Shown: one piece after another, positions 9,112 to 15,980 of the stretch
How the letters are laid out: each line of letters starts with the position of its first letter
Position numbering within the stretch: the first letter of the stretch is position 1
DNA from: Azospirillum soli
Lineage (GTDB): Bacteria > Pseudomonadota > Alphaproteobacteria > Azospirillales > Azospirillaceae
Direction: 5' to 3'
Assembly (NCBI RefSeq): GCF_017876165.1
Contig: NZ_JAGINQ010000040.1
Location: forward strand, 1-34,054
DNA: 34,054 nucleotides
Translations under genes and position numbers: made by a program
The notes under the pieces: generated by a model
The model's input: only the letters and a program-made list of their open reading frames with translations
The model's database searches: none
What the model was told of the DNA's origin: nothing

Positions 9112-9172
9112 CGGCCTCCTTATGATTGCAGGGGAACATTCATTTCCAAATTTCACCGGGACTCCATGCCTC

Positions 9173-9280
9173 TGCCGAGCTGAAGGTGGCTCGTCTCACG
9201 TTATCTCGCGAACGAGGGTTGCACCAAGTAGGCTGGCGCCTTGCCTCAGAGACAGGAGACGAGCCACCTTCAGCTCGGCA
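9173..9280. repeat. 25-bp perfect inverted repeat with a 58-bp spacer
   Basis: Positions 9173-9197 and 9256-9280 are exact reverse complements over 25 bp (right arm begins GAGACGAGCCACC). The 58-bp spacer has no frame of note. The repeat lies between tnsA and the XRE regulator, 12 bp past the regulator's stop codon. There is no T-run after it and no direct repeat flanking it, so it is neither a standard terminator nor a clear mobile insertion. Confidence 0.9.
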
Positions 9281-9292
9281 TTGAGATGGGGT

Positions 9293-9559
9293 CTAGGACC
9301 GCTCCCTGGTCGGATCATCCAAGAGCTTGAGGGCTTGATCCAGCCAAGCGCCGGGTATGACGTCCATCGCCCGACAGTAGCGAACGAAATCGATGAGATC
9401 GAGTCGGCGTTCCCGACGCTCGAGCTTTGAGACCTGCGACTGGTCCGTCCCCATGGAGCGGGCCAAGTCCCATTGTGTGATCCCACGCCGCTTCCGCTCC
9501 GCAACCAGTTCGCGGAGAAGCGCTTGGTACTCGTCTCCGAACTTGTCCCGGTTGCCCAC
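9293..9559 (-). CDS. XRE-family helix-turn-helix regulator
   Basis: A small DNA-binding repressor, probably acting on its own promoter and neighbours. From GTG 9559 the product has 88 aa; GTG is chosen because GGAGG lies 5 nt upstream, whereas the longer frame would need a TTG at 9595. The central block TQWDLARSMGTDQSQVSKLERRER is split here as TQWDLARSMG then TDQSQVSKLERRER and is a classic lambda-Cro-type HTH. The tail is short, with no second domain. It is divergent from the membrane-protein gene at 9696, and both face a 9-bp inverted repeat at 9587-9623. By the position of the transposon end it belongs to the Tn7-like element and could control tns expression, but nothing shows this directly. 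Confidence 0.85.
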   Translation of the reverse strand: MGNRDKFGDEYQALLRELVAERKRRGITQWDLARSMGTDQSQVSKLERRERRLDLIDFVRYCRAMDVIPGAWLDQALKLLDDPTRERS

Positions 9560-9586
9560 GCGCTCCTCCGAGGCGGTGGACAGCGG

Positions 9587-9623
9587 ATAGGGCAAGTTGG
9601 AATAATAGGACGAATTGCCCTAT
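9587..9623. promoter_or_regulatory. Candidate operator between the divergent XRE and membrane genes
   Basis: ATAGGGCAA at 9587-9595 and its exact reverse complement TTGCCCTAT at 9615-9623 lie 28 bp apart, centre to centre. Between them, on the minus strand, TATTAT at 9607-9602 could be a -10 box. Arms of this kind beside an XRE gene often bind the regulator. Inference only. Confidence 0.45.
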
Positions 9624-9695
9624 TCGCGGACGCCGCTCGGCCGGCATCCGGGAGCCAGGAGCGCCACGCCCTGGTCAACCTCGCGGAGCATCGCC

Positions 9696-10307
9696 ATGGC
9701 GCGTCAGGACACTCGGATGGAGAAGAGAGCCGCCGAGCAGCTTTTGGGCGGTGATCCTGGCAAAGTGGCCGTCAAGACGGCCCTTAAGGTTGCCGTTGGT
9801 GGCGCCGTCCTAATCGCTCTCTTGTTCGGGTTGGGGGTTGCACTGAAATGGGGAGCAGTCGCGATCATCGGAATTATTGTCGGCTTCCTCTGGGGCATCG
9901 GCATGATCGCGTCGCTTTGGGTGGTTCTCTTCGGCTTAGCCAACCGCCGTTCCTTTAAGCGCGCTGTCGCGGCGGTGCAGGCCGGCGACATCACGGTGAG
10001 TTGGTTCTTCTATAGTAGTGGGATCGTGGTGGTGGACGAGGTCGGCCGGAAGCTCTTCGTCAACGGTGCCATCCACGACTTTGCCGCCGTGAAGGCGATC
10101 GAGTGGACGACGTTGGGCCACCCGGCTCAGGTCCGGATTGTGCTGCGCTCGGGCGCCAATCCGGTTCTCGCTATTCCTCTCGGCTCAAGCGACGACGCAT
10201 CGCTGGTCGGCCATCGCCTCCACAACGTGTTAGGCAACGGTGCGGGCGAAGCGGCTCAGCCGGTCACGGCCGCCCATGGTGAGGTCGCCACCGTCCTGCA
10301 TCGCTAG
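9696..10307 (+). CDS. Hypothetical two- or three-TM membrane protein
   Basis: From ATG 9696, with GGAG 8 nt upstream, the product has 203 aa; a longer frame opens at 9615 but without a better site. A short cytoplasmic N-terminus is followed by strongly hydrophobic segments at about residues 26-50 and 54-82. After that comes a soluble beta-rich region (SSGIVVVDEVGRKLFVNG and onward) to the end, which might be a small PH-like fold, though I cannot name a family. It is transcribed divergently from the XRE gene and lies inside the transposon by the end position. No function can be assigned. Confidence 0.75.
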   Translation: MARQDTRMEKRAAEQLLGGDPGKVAVKTALKVAVGGAVLIALLFGLGVALKWGAVAIIGIIVGFLWGIGMIASLWVVLFGLANRRSFKRAVAAVQAGDITVSWFFYSSGIVVVDEVGRKLFVNGAIHDFAAVKAIEWTTLGHPAQVRIVLRSGANPVLAIPLGSSDDASLVGHRLHNVLGNGAGEAAQPVTAAHGEVATVLHR

Positions 10308-11901
10308 CAAACCGGCGCGACAACGGCCTGACGCTGAACCCGGAACCAGTGCGCCCCCACCCCACCTCCCTGCCGGTGCCAAGCCGGTGAATTTTCGAGC
10401 GGCGGAGCGCCACGCTCACGCTGTCGGTTCATTCCGGTGGAGCGTCAGATGAGGCGCGCAGGCCACCGCCATGCACCGAGGCCAGTGGAGTTCAGGCGCG
10501 GAACGCGGCTTTGAGCACGGCGGAAATTGCGGCGGCGGACAGGCAACCGACGCGGTGCCCCACTTTGTGAGCGCGATCTCCTGGGACCACCGTATCGGCC
10601 GGGTAATCTCATTCGTTGGAGAGTGCCAGGGGAAGCTTGGCCGCATTAGGCTTGTGCCGAGCGGAGGCCCCATCGTTCCTCTGCGCATCGCAATAAGAAG
10701 GATCCCCTGAATACCCCCCTTGGCGCATCGGTAAAGCGGCGAAAGTGAGGGGCCTGGAAAGTGCTTGATGCGGTGTTTGACAGTGCCGGCCGGCGGGACC
10801 TGAAGCACCGCTCGGGGCTCGTGAAAAATTGGACGGCGGGAGCGACTGGCGGTGGCGTCCCCCACCGTCACGACTCAACGGGGTGACGAGCGGCACAGGC
10901 TGCAGCGGCCCGCGGTGCCGATCAGTGGCCGCGCACTTCGGCTCGGGAAAAAGCAAATGGCGTGCGCGCTCAGTGAATGGATGTAAAGGCGAAAGTGGCC
11001 GATTTGCAAGGGATAGGCTATCTGAAAAAATGGAGCGGCGGCCCGGGGGCAGCAGCCAAATGAAACACAATATTTCGCGCGGCACATTCTTTCTTCAGGT
11101 GACCGCTTTGCTTCGTCTGTTGCACTCTCCTTGATTCTTGTTCATGGTGCGGGGGCGCCGAATCGGCATGTGCAACGTGGTGGAGACCCGCAAGATGAGA
11201 TAATCGTATGACCGGGCGCCGGACAGCAGAACGCCTCGTCGGAGAAGGACGAGGCGTTCCCGACGGTGCAGCGGTAGCTGCCCATCCTGCTGCAAAGCGC
11301 CAGCACTCCACTGACCGTGACCACAGGTGGCCGGCTCGCACCGGTTCCGCCCTGAGGGACTGTTTGCCCGCAGCGTGGTAACCGTACCGCTTCCGGCTGC
11401 CGTGGTCAATAGTATCCTGTATGTAATGAGGATAGACCATGCCCAACAACCGGACGAATCAGAAGACACAGTGTCAGGCCCGCCGCTCGCAATCCGTATT
11501 CTCGGCGAGCGCCGCGATGAGCATTTCCGCTCCATTATTCCACGTTCGTCTTTTCCTGCGGGCGCTCTGGAGTTTTTCGCGCGTCACATCATTACGCCGG
11601 TTTACCGGAAGCTCGCCGGACGCCGCTCGCAAGCGTGACAACGGGTAATCACCAATCCTGAAACGATGCCGCGCCGGCCCCTGAGAAGGGGGCCGGCCCC
11701 TGTCTGGTTCACGAGCGGCTCCGCTCGAAACTTTGGGGCTGTGGTCACAAACGAAGGGTACTCGGTCGCCAAGTTGCTCGATGCGCTTCGCCACAAGCGC
11801 ATTGTGCCGATCATCCAGGGGTGCGCCGACCAGCACGGAAACACAAACTTCGACTGTGATGCCTGTCGGCAACGGGCGCTTGCCGAAGCGCGAGCTTGGC
11901 T
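10308..11901. other. Nearly gene-free transposon interior next to the right end
   Basis: About 1.6 kb holds no convincing gene. Frames exist on both strands (for example plus 11426-11638 and 11666-11929, minus 10416-10871) but are Arg/Ser/Pro-rich, lack family motifs and lack good ribosome binding sites. The plus frame 11666-11929 reads into the transposon-end repeats and stops there. The stretch may hold decayed insertion sequences or non-coding RNA. The only clear structure I see is the hairpin at 11229-11259. Confidence 0.6.
11229..11259. repeat. 12-bp perfect hairpin
   Basis: GAACGCCTCGTC at 11229-11240 pairs exactly with 11248-11259 around the 7-nt loop GGAGAAG. No T-run follows on either strand, so a simple intrinsic terminator is unlikely. 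It could belong to a structured RNA or be a protein-binding site. Confidence 0.75.
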
Positions 11902-11968
11902 AGGAGCAGACTTTTTTGTCCATGTGTAAACATTTTTGTCCATGTGCAGGCTTTTTTGTCCGCCAACA
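11902..11968 (-). repeat. Tn7-like transposon right end with three TnsB-type binding repeats
   Basis: Read on the minus strand from the outside, the end is TGTTGGCGGACAAAAAAG, very close to the Tn7 terminus as I recall it (TGTGGGCGGACAATAAAG). On the plus strand the core TTTTTTGTCC or a one-base variant recurs at 11912-11921, 11932-11941 and 11952-11961, exactly 20 bp apart, then GCCAACA ends at 11968. Tn7 ends likewise carry phased TnsB sites of about 22 bp, packed most tightly at the right end. The next five bases, 11969-11973, are AAAAA and may be the 5-bp target duplication. Confidence 0.85.
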
Positions 11969-12002
11969 AAAAATCTAATTTTTGTCACGGCTATTCACGT
12001 CG

Positions 12003-12018
12003 TTAACTTTAAACTAAC
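12003..12018 (+). promoter_or_regulatory. Weak CtrA-like site in the AT-rich region before the beta-helix gene
   Basis: TTAA, seven bases, then CTAAC resembles the alphaproteobacterial CtrA box TTAA-N7-TTAAC with one mismatch. It lies in a short AT-rich patch (11969-12035) about 85 bp before the beta-helix gene, where its promoter would be expected. Confidence 0.25.
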
Positions 12019-12098
12019 CAAACATTTTATTCGGCGGTTAAGCAGGTCCTCCGAACCTCTCGGTGAAAAAGCACGCCGTAGGTTTTGAGAGGTCCGAC

Positions 12099-15000
12099 AT
12101 GGCAACCGATGCGACTGGTCTCGTGGATGTCACCTTCGCGGTGAACGCTTGGGGGCAGCCAGCCGGCGGCAAGTGGCCGCACTTCGTCCTGCGCCTCGAT
12201 GGGGTGGAGATCGGACAGGCGACGGTCGCCTCGGCGACGCTGGGGCGCTACACCTTCACCGCGAAGGTGCCGGCCGATCAGGCCCACAAGCTGCAACTGC
12301 AATACGACAACGACGGCTTCGTGAACGGGGAGGACCGCAACCTCTTCGTCAAGTCGTTCGAGGTGAACGGCACCTCCATCCTTAGCATCGATCCGTCGGT
12401 GAAGTACGACACCGGCGACATCGACGGGCTGAACGTCATTGCCGGGCAGACGGAAATGTATTGGCGCGGCGCGCTGAATGTCGATCTGCCGAAGACCCTG
12501 TTCGCCGCCGCCCCGGCGCCGACGCCCACCACCCCGGAGACCATGACCAGCGAGATCGTCGTCTCAGCCTGGGGCGCCGCCGCGAACGGCACGCCGCCGC
12601 ACTTCAAGCTGCTGGTGGACGACAAGGTGGTCGGCGACGCCTGGGTCAACGCGTCCAGCCCCACCGATTACAAATTCAGCGTGTCCGTGGACCCGAACGA
12701 GGCCCACAAGATCCAGGTCCATTACGACAACGACGCCACCGTCAACGGCCAGGACCGCAACCTGTTCGTCAAGGGCATCCGCATCGACGGGCAGGAGATC
12801 AAGGCGACCAGCCCGCTCGCCTCCTACGACAAGGGGCCGGTGGACGGCAAATACGTCGTCGCGGGGCAGGAGGGGCTGTACTGGGGCGGCGCCCTGACCT
12901 TCGGCGTGCCGGAGGAATATTTCGGCGGTCCCTACGTGCCCCCGCCGCCCCCGCCCCCGCCGCCGGTCACGTCCTCGGCGGACATCGTCGTCACCGCCTG
13001 GGGCCAGTCGGCGGGCGGCGTGGCGCCGCATTTCAAGCTGCTGGTGGACGGCAAGGTGATTGGCGAGGGCCGCGCCACCTCCGGCACGGCGACGGAATTC
13101 GCCTTCAAGGCCGACGTGGACCCGACCAAGGCCCACACGATCCAAATCCACTACGACAACGACAACACGGTGAACGGTCAGGACCGCAACCTGTACGTCA
13201 AGTCGGTGCAGATCAACGGCCACACCGTCGCGGCGACCGACAGCATCGTCACCTACGACAAGGGCGCGGTGGACGGCAAGGACGTGGTGAAGGGGCAGGA
13301 GGGCCTGTATTGGGGCGGCGCGTTGAACGTCGCCGCACCGGCCGAGCTGTTCCAGCCGGCGCCCCCGCCGCCGCCTTCGGCCCCCGGCGAACCGGCCTTC
13401 TACGTGGCGGCCAACGGCAAGGACACCTGGTCGGGCACACTGTCCGCCCCCAACGCCGACGGCACGGACGGCCCCTTCGCCACGCTGGAGCGCGCCCGCG
13501 ACGCCATGCGGTCGAGCGACATCGACACCACCTACGTGCGCGAGGGCACCTACCGCCTGACCAAGACGCTGGAACTGACCTCCCTGGACAACGGCAACGC
13601 CTTCAAGAACTACCCCGGCGAAAAGCCGGTGCTGAACGGCGCCGAGAAGGTCACCGGCATCACGGCGGAAGGCAACGGCGTCTTCTCGGCGAAGCTGGCC
13701 AGCGCCACCGACCTCGACCTCACCATCGGCGGCGAGCGGCAGACGCTGGCGTCGAAGGCCCTGTTCCAGACGGGCGAGGTCACCTCCGGCTGGTACTTCG
13801 CCGACGCCGCCAGCGCGGGGCCGAGCGGCTGGTCGATCCGCTACCACACCGGCGACGTGTCCAAGGCCGATCTGGCCGCCGGTACGAAGATCCAGGTGAT
13901 GGACACCGAACGCCTGTCCGACACGCTGACCGAGGTGACCGGCATCGACGATGCCACCCGCAGCATCACGCTGAAGAACGGCGCCTCTCTGCCCTTCACC
14001 GAGGGGTCCACCTACAAGCTGCTGGGCAACGCCGCCTTCGTGGATCAGGCGGGCGAGTTCGCGTGGCGAGCGTCGGACGGGCGCGTCGTCTTCAAGCCGG
14101 CCGATCCCGCCCATCTTGAGCAGGACGGCGTGGAGGTCGCCCGGCTCGGCACGCTGATCCGCCTGAACGGGGCCAGCAACGTGACCGTCGAGGGGCTGGG
14201 CTTCACCAACACCACCACCCACGGCAACGCGCTGGAACTGGTGGGGGCGTCGAACAACCACATCGGCGACAATAGCTTCCTCAACGTCGGCACGGCGATC
14301 AAGCTGAAGGCGGCCTCCTCCCTCAACCTGATCGGCGGCAACAGGCTGGACCATCTGGCGGTCAACGGCATCGACCTGGAAGGCCGCAGCAACGGCAACA
14401 CCATCTACGCCAACGACATCTCCCACATCGGCGAGGTGCGCAAGGCGGTGGCCGGCATCATCGGCACCGGCGTGGACAACAACATCATCGCCCACAACGA
14501 CGTGGATTCCAGCGCGCGCTACGGCATTTCGCTGAAGAACTGGGATTCCACCAACATCAACCGCAACAACGTCATCGAATACAACCGCGTCACCAATACC
14601 AACCTGGAGACCGCCGACGGCGGCGCCATCGAAATTCTGGGCCGGTCCAGCGTGGACACCGGCAACGTGGTGCGCGGCAACTGGGTGGAGAGCGTCGGCG
14701 GCCTCGCCACCAGCAACACCGACCAGTGGCTGACCAACCACAAGGGCTTCGGCATCTATCTGGACGACATGGCCGGCGGCATCACCGTCACCGGCAACTT
14801 TCTGAAGAACACGGGCTGGGCCGGCGTGCACATCCACGGCGGCGACAACAACCTCGTCACCAACAACTTCTCCATCATCGCCAGCAACATGGAGGAATTC
14901 ATCCGCGTCGGCTGGGCGCCCAAGCACGGCGACCCCGGCCTGCCGCGCAACAACACGATCACCGACAACGTCATCAGCGGCACGCTGCCGCTGGACGACT

Positions 15001-15245
15001 ACATGGAGCTGCTGACCGCGGGCAACCCGGTCATCGACCACAACCTCGTCCACAACGTCCCGCGCTACGGCGACAACGACGTGACGGGCAAGCCGCTGTT
15101 CAAGAACCCCTATTACGGCGACTATTCGCTGCTGCCGGACAGCCCGGCGCTGGCCATGGGCATCCATGACCTCGCCTGGACCAGGATGGGGGTCGACGGC
15201 TACGCGGTCAGCGACGCCATGCCGCACTTCTGGGACGCCTACTAA
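12099..15245 (+). CDS. Multimodular polysaccharide-binding protein: three CBM60-like modules plus parallel beta-helix
   Basis: The 1048-aa product has three homologous modules at about residues 9-128, 152-266 and 294-410. Each has a NAWG/SAWG/TAWG start, PHF(V/K)L(L/R)(L/V)D, and a YDND...(E/Q)DRNL(F/Y)V block typical of calcium-dependent xylan-binding modules (CBM36/60 type). Pro-rich linkers separate them. From about 433 a right-handed parallel beta-helix begins (FYVAANGKDTWSG, then many N-rich rungs), as in pectate lyase- or NosD-like carbohydrate-active proteins. No signal peptide is visible, so if exported it would use another route such as type I secretion. ATG 12099 is chosen because GAGAGG lies 6 nt upstream; a GTG at 12063 is the alternative. 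The Tn7-like end lies 130 bp upstream. Likely role: binding or modifying a matrix or plant polysaccharide (inference). Confidence 0.85.
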   Translation: MATDATGLVDVTFAVNAWGQPAGGKWPHFVLRLDGVEIGQATVASATLGRYTFTAKVPADQAHKLQLQYDNDGFVNGEDRNLFVKSFEVNGTSILSIDPSVKYDTGDIDGLNVIAGQTEMYWRGALNVDLPKTLFAAAPAPTPTTPETMTSEIVVSAWGAAANGTPPHFKLLVDDKVVGDAWVNASSPTDYKFSVSVDPNEAHKIQVHYDNDATVNGQDRNLFVKGIRIDGQEIKATSPLASYDKGPVDGKYVVAGQEGLYWGGALTFGVPEEYFGGPYVPPPPPPPPPVTSSADIVVTAWGQSAGGVAPHFKLLVDGKVIGEGRATSGTATEFAFKADVDPTKAHTIQIHYDNDNTVNGQDRNLYVKSVQINGHTVAATDSIVTYDKGAVDGKDVVKGQEGLYWGGALNVAAPAELFQPAPPPPPSAPGEPAFYVAANGKDTWSGTLSAPNADGTDGPFATLERARDAMRSSDIDTTYVREGTYRLTKTLELTSLDNGNAFKNYPGEKPVLNGAEKVTGITAEGNGVFSAKLASATDLDLTIGGERQTLASKALFQTGEVTSGWYFADAASAGPSGWSIRYHTGDVSKADLAAGTKIQVMDTERLSDTLTEVTGIDDATRSITLKNGASLPFTEGSTYKLLGNAAFVDQAGEFAWRASDGRVVFKPADPAHLEQDGVEVARLGTLIRLNGASNVTVEGLGFTNTTTHGNALELVGASNNHIGDNSFLNVGTAIKLKAASSLNLIGGNRLDHLAVNGIDLEGRSNGNTIYANDISHIGEVRKAVAGIIGTGVDNNIIAHNDVDSSARYGISLKNWDSTNINRNNVIEYNRVTNTNLETADGGAIEILGRSSVDTGNVVRGNWVESVGGLATSNTDQWLTNHKGFGIYLDDMAGGITVTGNFLKNTGWAGVHIHGGDNNLVTNNFSIIASNMEEFIRVGWAPKHGDPGLPRNNTITDNVISGTLPLDDYMELLTAGNPVIDHNLVHNVPRYGDNDVTGKPLFKNPYYGDYSLLPDSPALAMGIHDLAWTRMGVDGYAVSDAMPHFWDAY

Positions 15246-15267
15246 AGCGAATTTGCATTCGCTTTAG
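15242..15267. terminator. Hairpin overlapping the stop codon of the beta-helix gene
   Basis: CTAAAGCGAA at 15242-15251 pairs exactly with 15258-15267 around a 6-nt loop. It contains the TAA stop and is the natural place for transcription to end, but it is AT-rich and has no long T-run. It is also the first hairpin of the palindrome cluster that follows. Confidence 0.45.
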
Positions 15268-15296
15268 ATCCAAATGGCCTCACTTGCCGGCTCTCA

Positions 15297-15416
15297 GCGG
15301 ATGCTGTGGCATCCGCCTGCCGCCAGCGGGAACTTCGTTCCCGCGAGAGGCCGGGCTTCGGACGCATGGGCGTCCGGGCCCGCCGTCGCGGTCCAGAGCG
15401 GATCACTATCCGCTCT
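15297..15416. repeat. Cluster of four further perfect hairpins
   Basis: In 120 bp there are perfect stems at 15297-15304/15309-15316 (8 bp), 15326-15333/15337-15344 (8 bp, 3-nt loop), 15359-15365/15370-15376 (7 bp, extendable by an outer CGGGC/GCCCG pair) and 15395-15403/15408-15416 (9 bp). With the hairpin at 15242 this makes five in 175 bp. Such dense palindromes suggest an intergenic repeat element rather than one terminator. Confidence 0.8.
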
Positions 15417-15494
15417 AATCGCCTTTTCCGTGGATCAAACGCGGGCGGAGCCTTGTTCTTATGGGGAATCCCCATGGGTGAGGAGGCCCCGCCC

Positions 15495-15965
15495 GTGTCC
15501 TCTCGTCTTTCGCCAATCGCCCTTCCGCTGATCGCCGCCGCCGCGCTGCTCGGCATGACCGCCTGCGCCGACCCGGCCAACGACACCGCCCTGGCGGCGC
15601 AGAGCGCTCTGGTCGGCATGCCGAAGGGCACGTTGCTGTCCTGCGCCGGGGTGCCGGAACGGCAGACGGCCAGCGGCAAGCTTGAGTATTTCACCTACCA
15701 GGCCGGTTCCGTCACCTACTACGCGCCGTCCCCGCCCATCGGCTACGGCTGGAGCCGGCGCGCCCTGGACTACGATCCCTGGGACTACTACCCGCCCTTC
15801 CCCGGCGACGTGGTGGACCAGCGCTGCGAGGCGACCTTCACGCTGGCCGGCGGGGTGGTGGAACGGCTGGTCTACCGCGCGTCGTCGGCGCGGGCCTGCG
15901 TGGCCATCGTTCAGAATTGCTTGGCCCTCGTGCCGCAGCGCACCATATCGAAAGGCCCCCAGTAA
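15495..15965 (+). CDS. Putative outer-membrane lipoprotein, BamE/SmpA-like
   Basis: From GTG 15495, with AGGAGG 8 nt upstream, the product has 156 aa; ATG 15474 is possible but gives a less typical signal sequence. A hydrophobic stretch (SPIALPLIAAAALLG) ends in MTAC, a reasonable lipobox. The next region, SALVGMPKGTLLSCAGVPER, resembles the start of SmpA/OmlA (BamE)-like domains, where a GM/GxP pattern is common. The middle is rich in Tyr and Pro. The gene is 15 nt upstream of the phytochelatin-synthase-like gene and probably shares its transcript. Family assignment is tentative; the lipoprotein call is firmer. Confidence 0.75.
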   Translation: MSSRLSPIALPLIAAAALLGMTACADPANDTALAAQSALVGMPKGTLLSCAGVPERQTASGKLEYFTYQAGSVTYYAPSPPIGYGWSRRALDYDPWDYYPPFPGDVVDQRCEATFTLAGGVVERLVYRASSARACVAIVQNCLALVPQRTISKGPQ

Positions 15966-15980
15966 GAGATCCCGACACCG

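Larger units (their letters stand above)
1..11968 (-). mobile_element. Tn7-like transposon (TnsABCDE), right-end part; left end outside the window
   Basis: A complete tnsABCDE operon runs on the minus strand from 9029 to 1302. A transposon end with phased TnsB-type repeats closes the element at 11968. In Tn7 the tns operon reads inward from the right end and cargo lies between tnsE and the left end, which matches this layout. Two genes and about 1.6 kb of nearly gene-free DNA sit between tnsA and the end, more than in Tn7 itself. Cargo visible beyond tnsE is a zinc-motif protein and an IS66 tail, and it continues past the left window edge. No Cas gene or CRISPR array is visible, but unseen cargo could hold them. 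The boundary at 11968 is read from sequence; membership of everything to position 1 is inference. Confidence 0.82.

Noticed and set aside
9173..9280. Integron attC site
   Set aside because: The palindrome is perfect, whereas attC sites are imperfect, and the GTTRRRY/RYYYAAC core sites are absent.
10416..10871. Minus-strand 151-aa frame as a real gene
   Set aside because: No family motif, Pro/Arg/Cys-rich composition, no ribosome site.
11426..11638. Small protein starting at 11426 or, in another frame, at 11439
   Set aside because: The second start has a fair ribosome site but the product is Ser/Arg-rich and featureless; the first has no site. Neither is supportable.
11666..11929. 87-aa protein next to the transposon end
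   Set aside because: The frame reads into the end repeats (its last residues FFVHV are repeat sequence), has no good ribosome site and no motif.
1..11968. CRISPR-associated transposon
   Set aside because: A full tnsABCDE set is present, but no cas8/7/6, cas12k or CRISPR array is visible, and the TniQ gene is a full-length TnsD type. Cargo beyond the left edge is unseen.
12564..15227. 887-aa minus-strand frame opposite the beta-helix gene
   Set aside because: Val/Ala/Asp-rich antisense shadow; the plus strand encodes clear modules.
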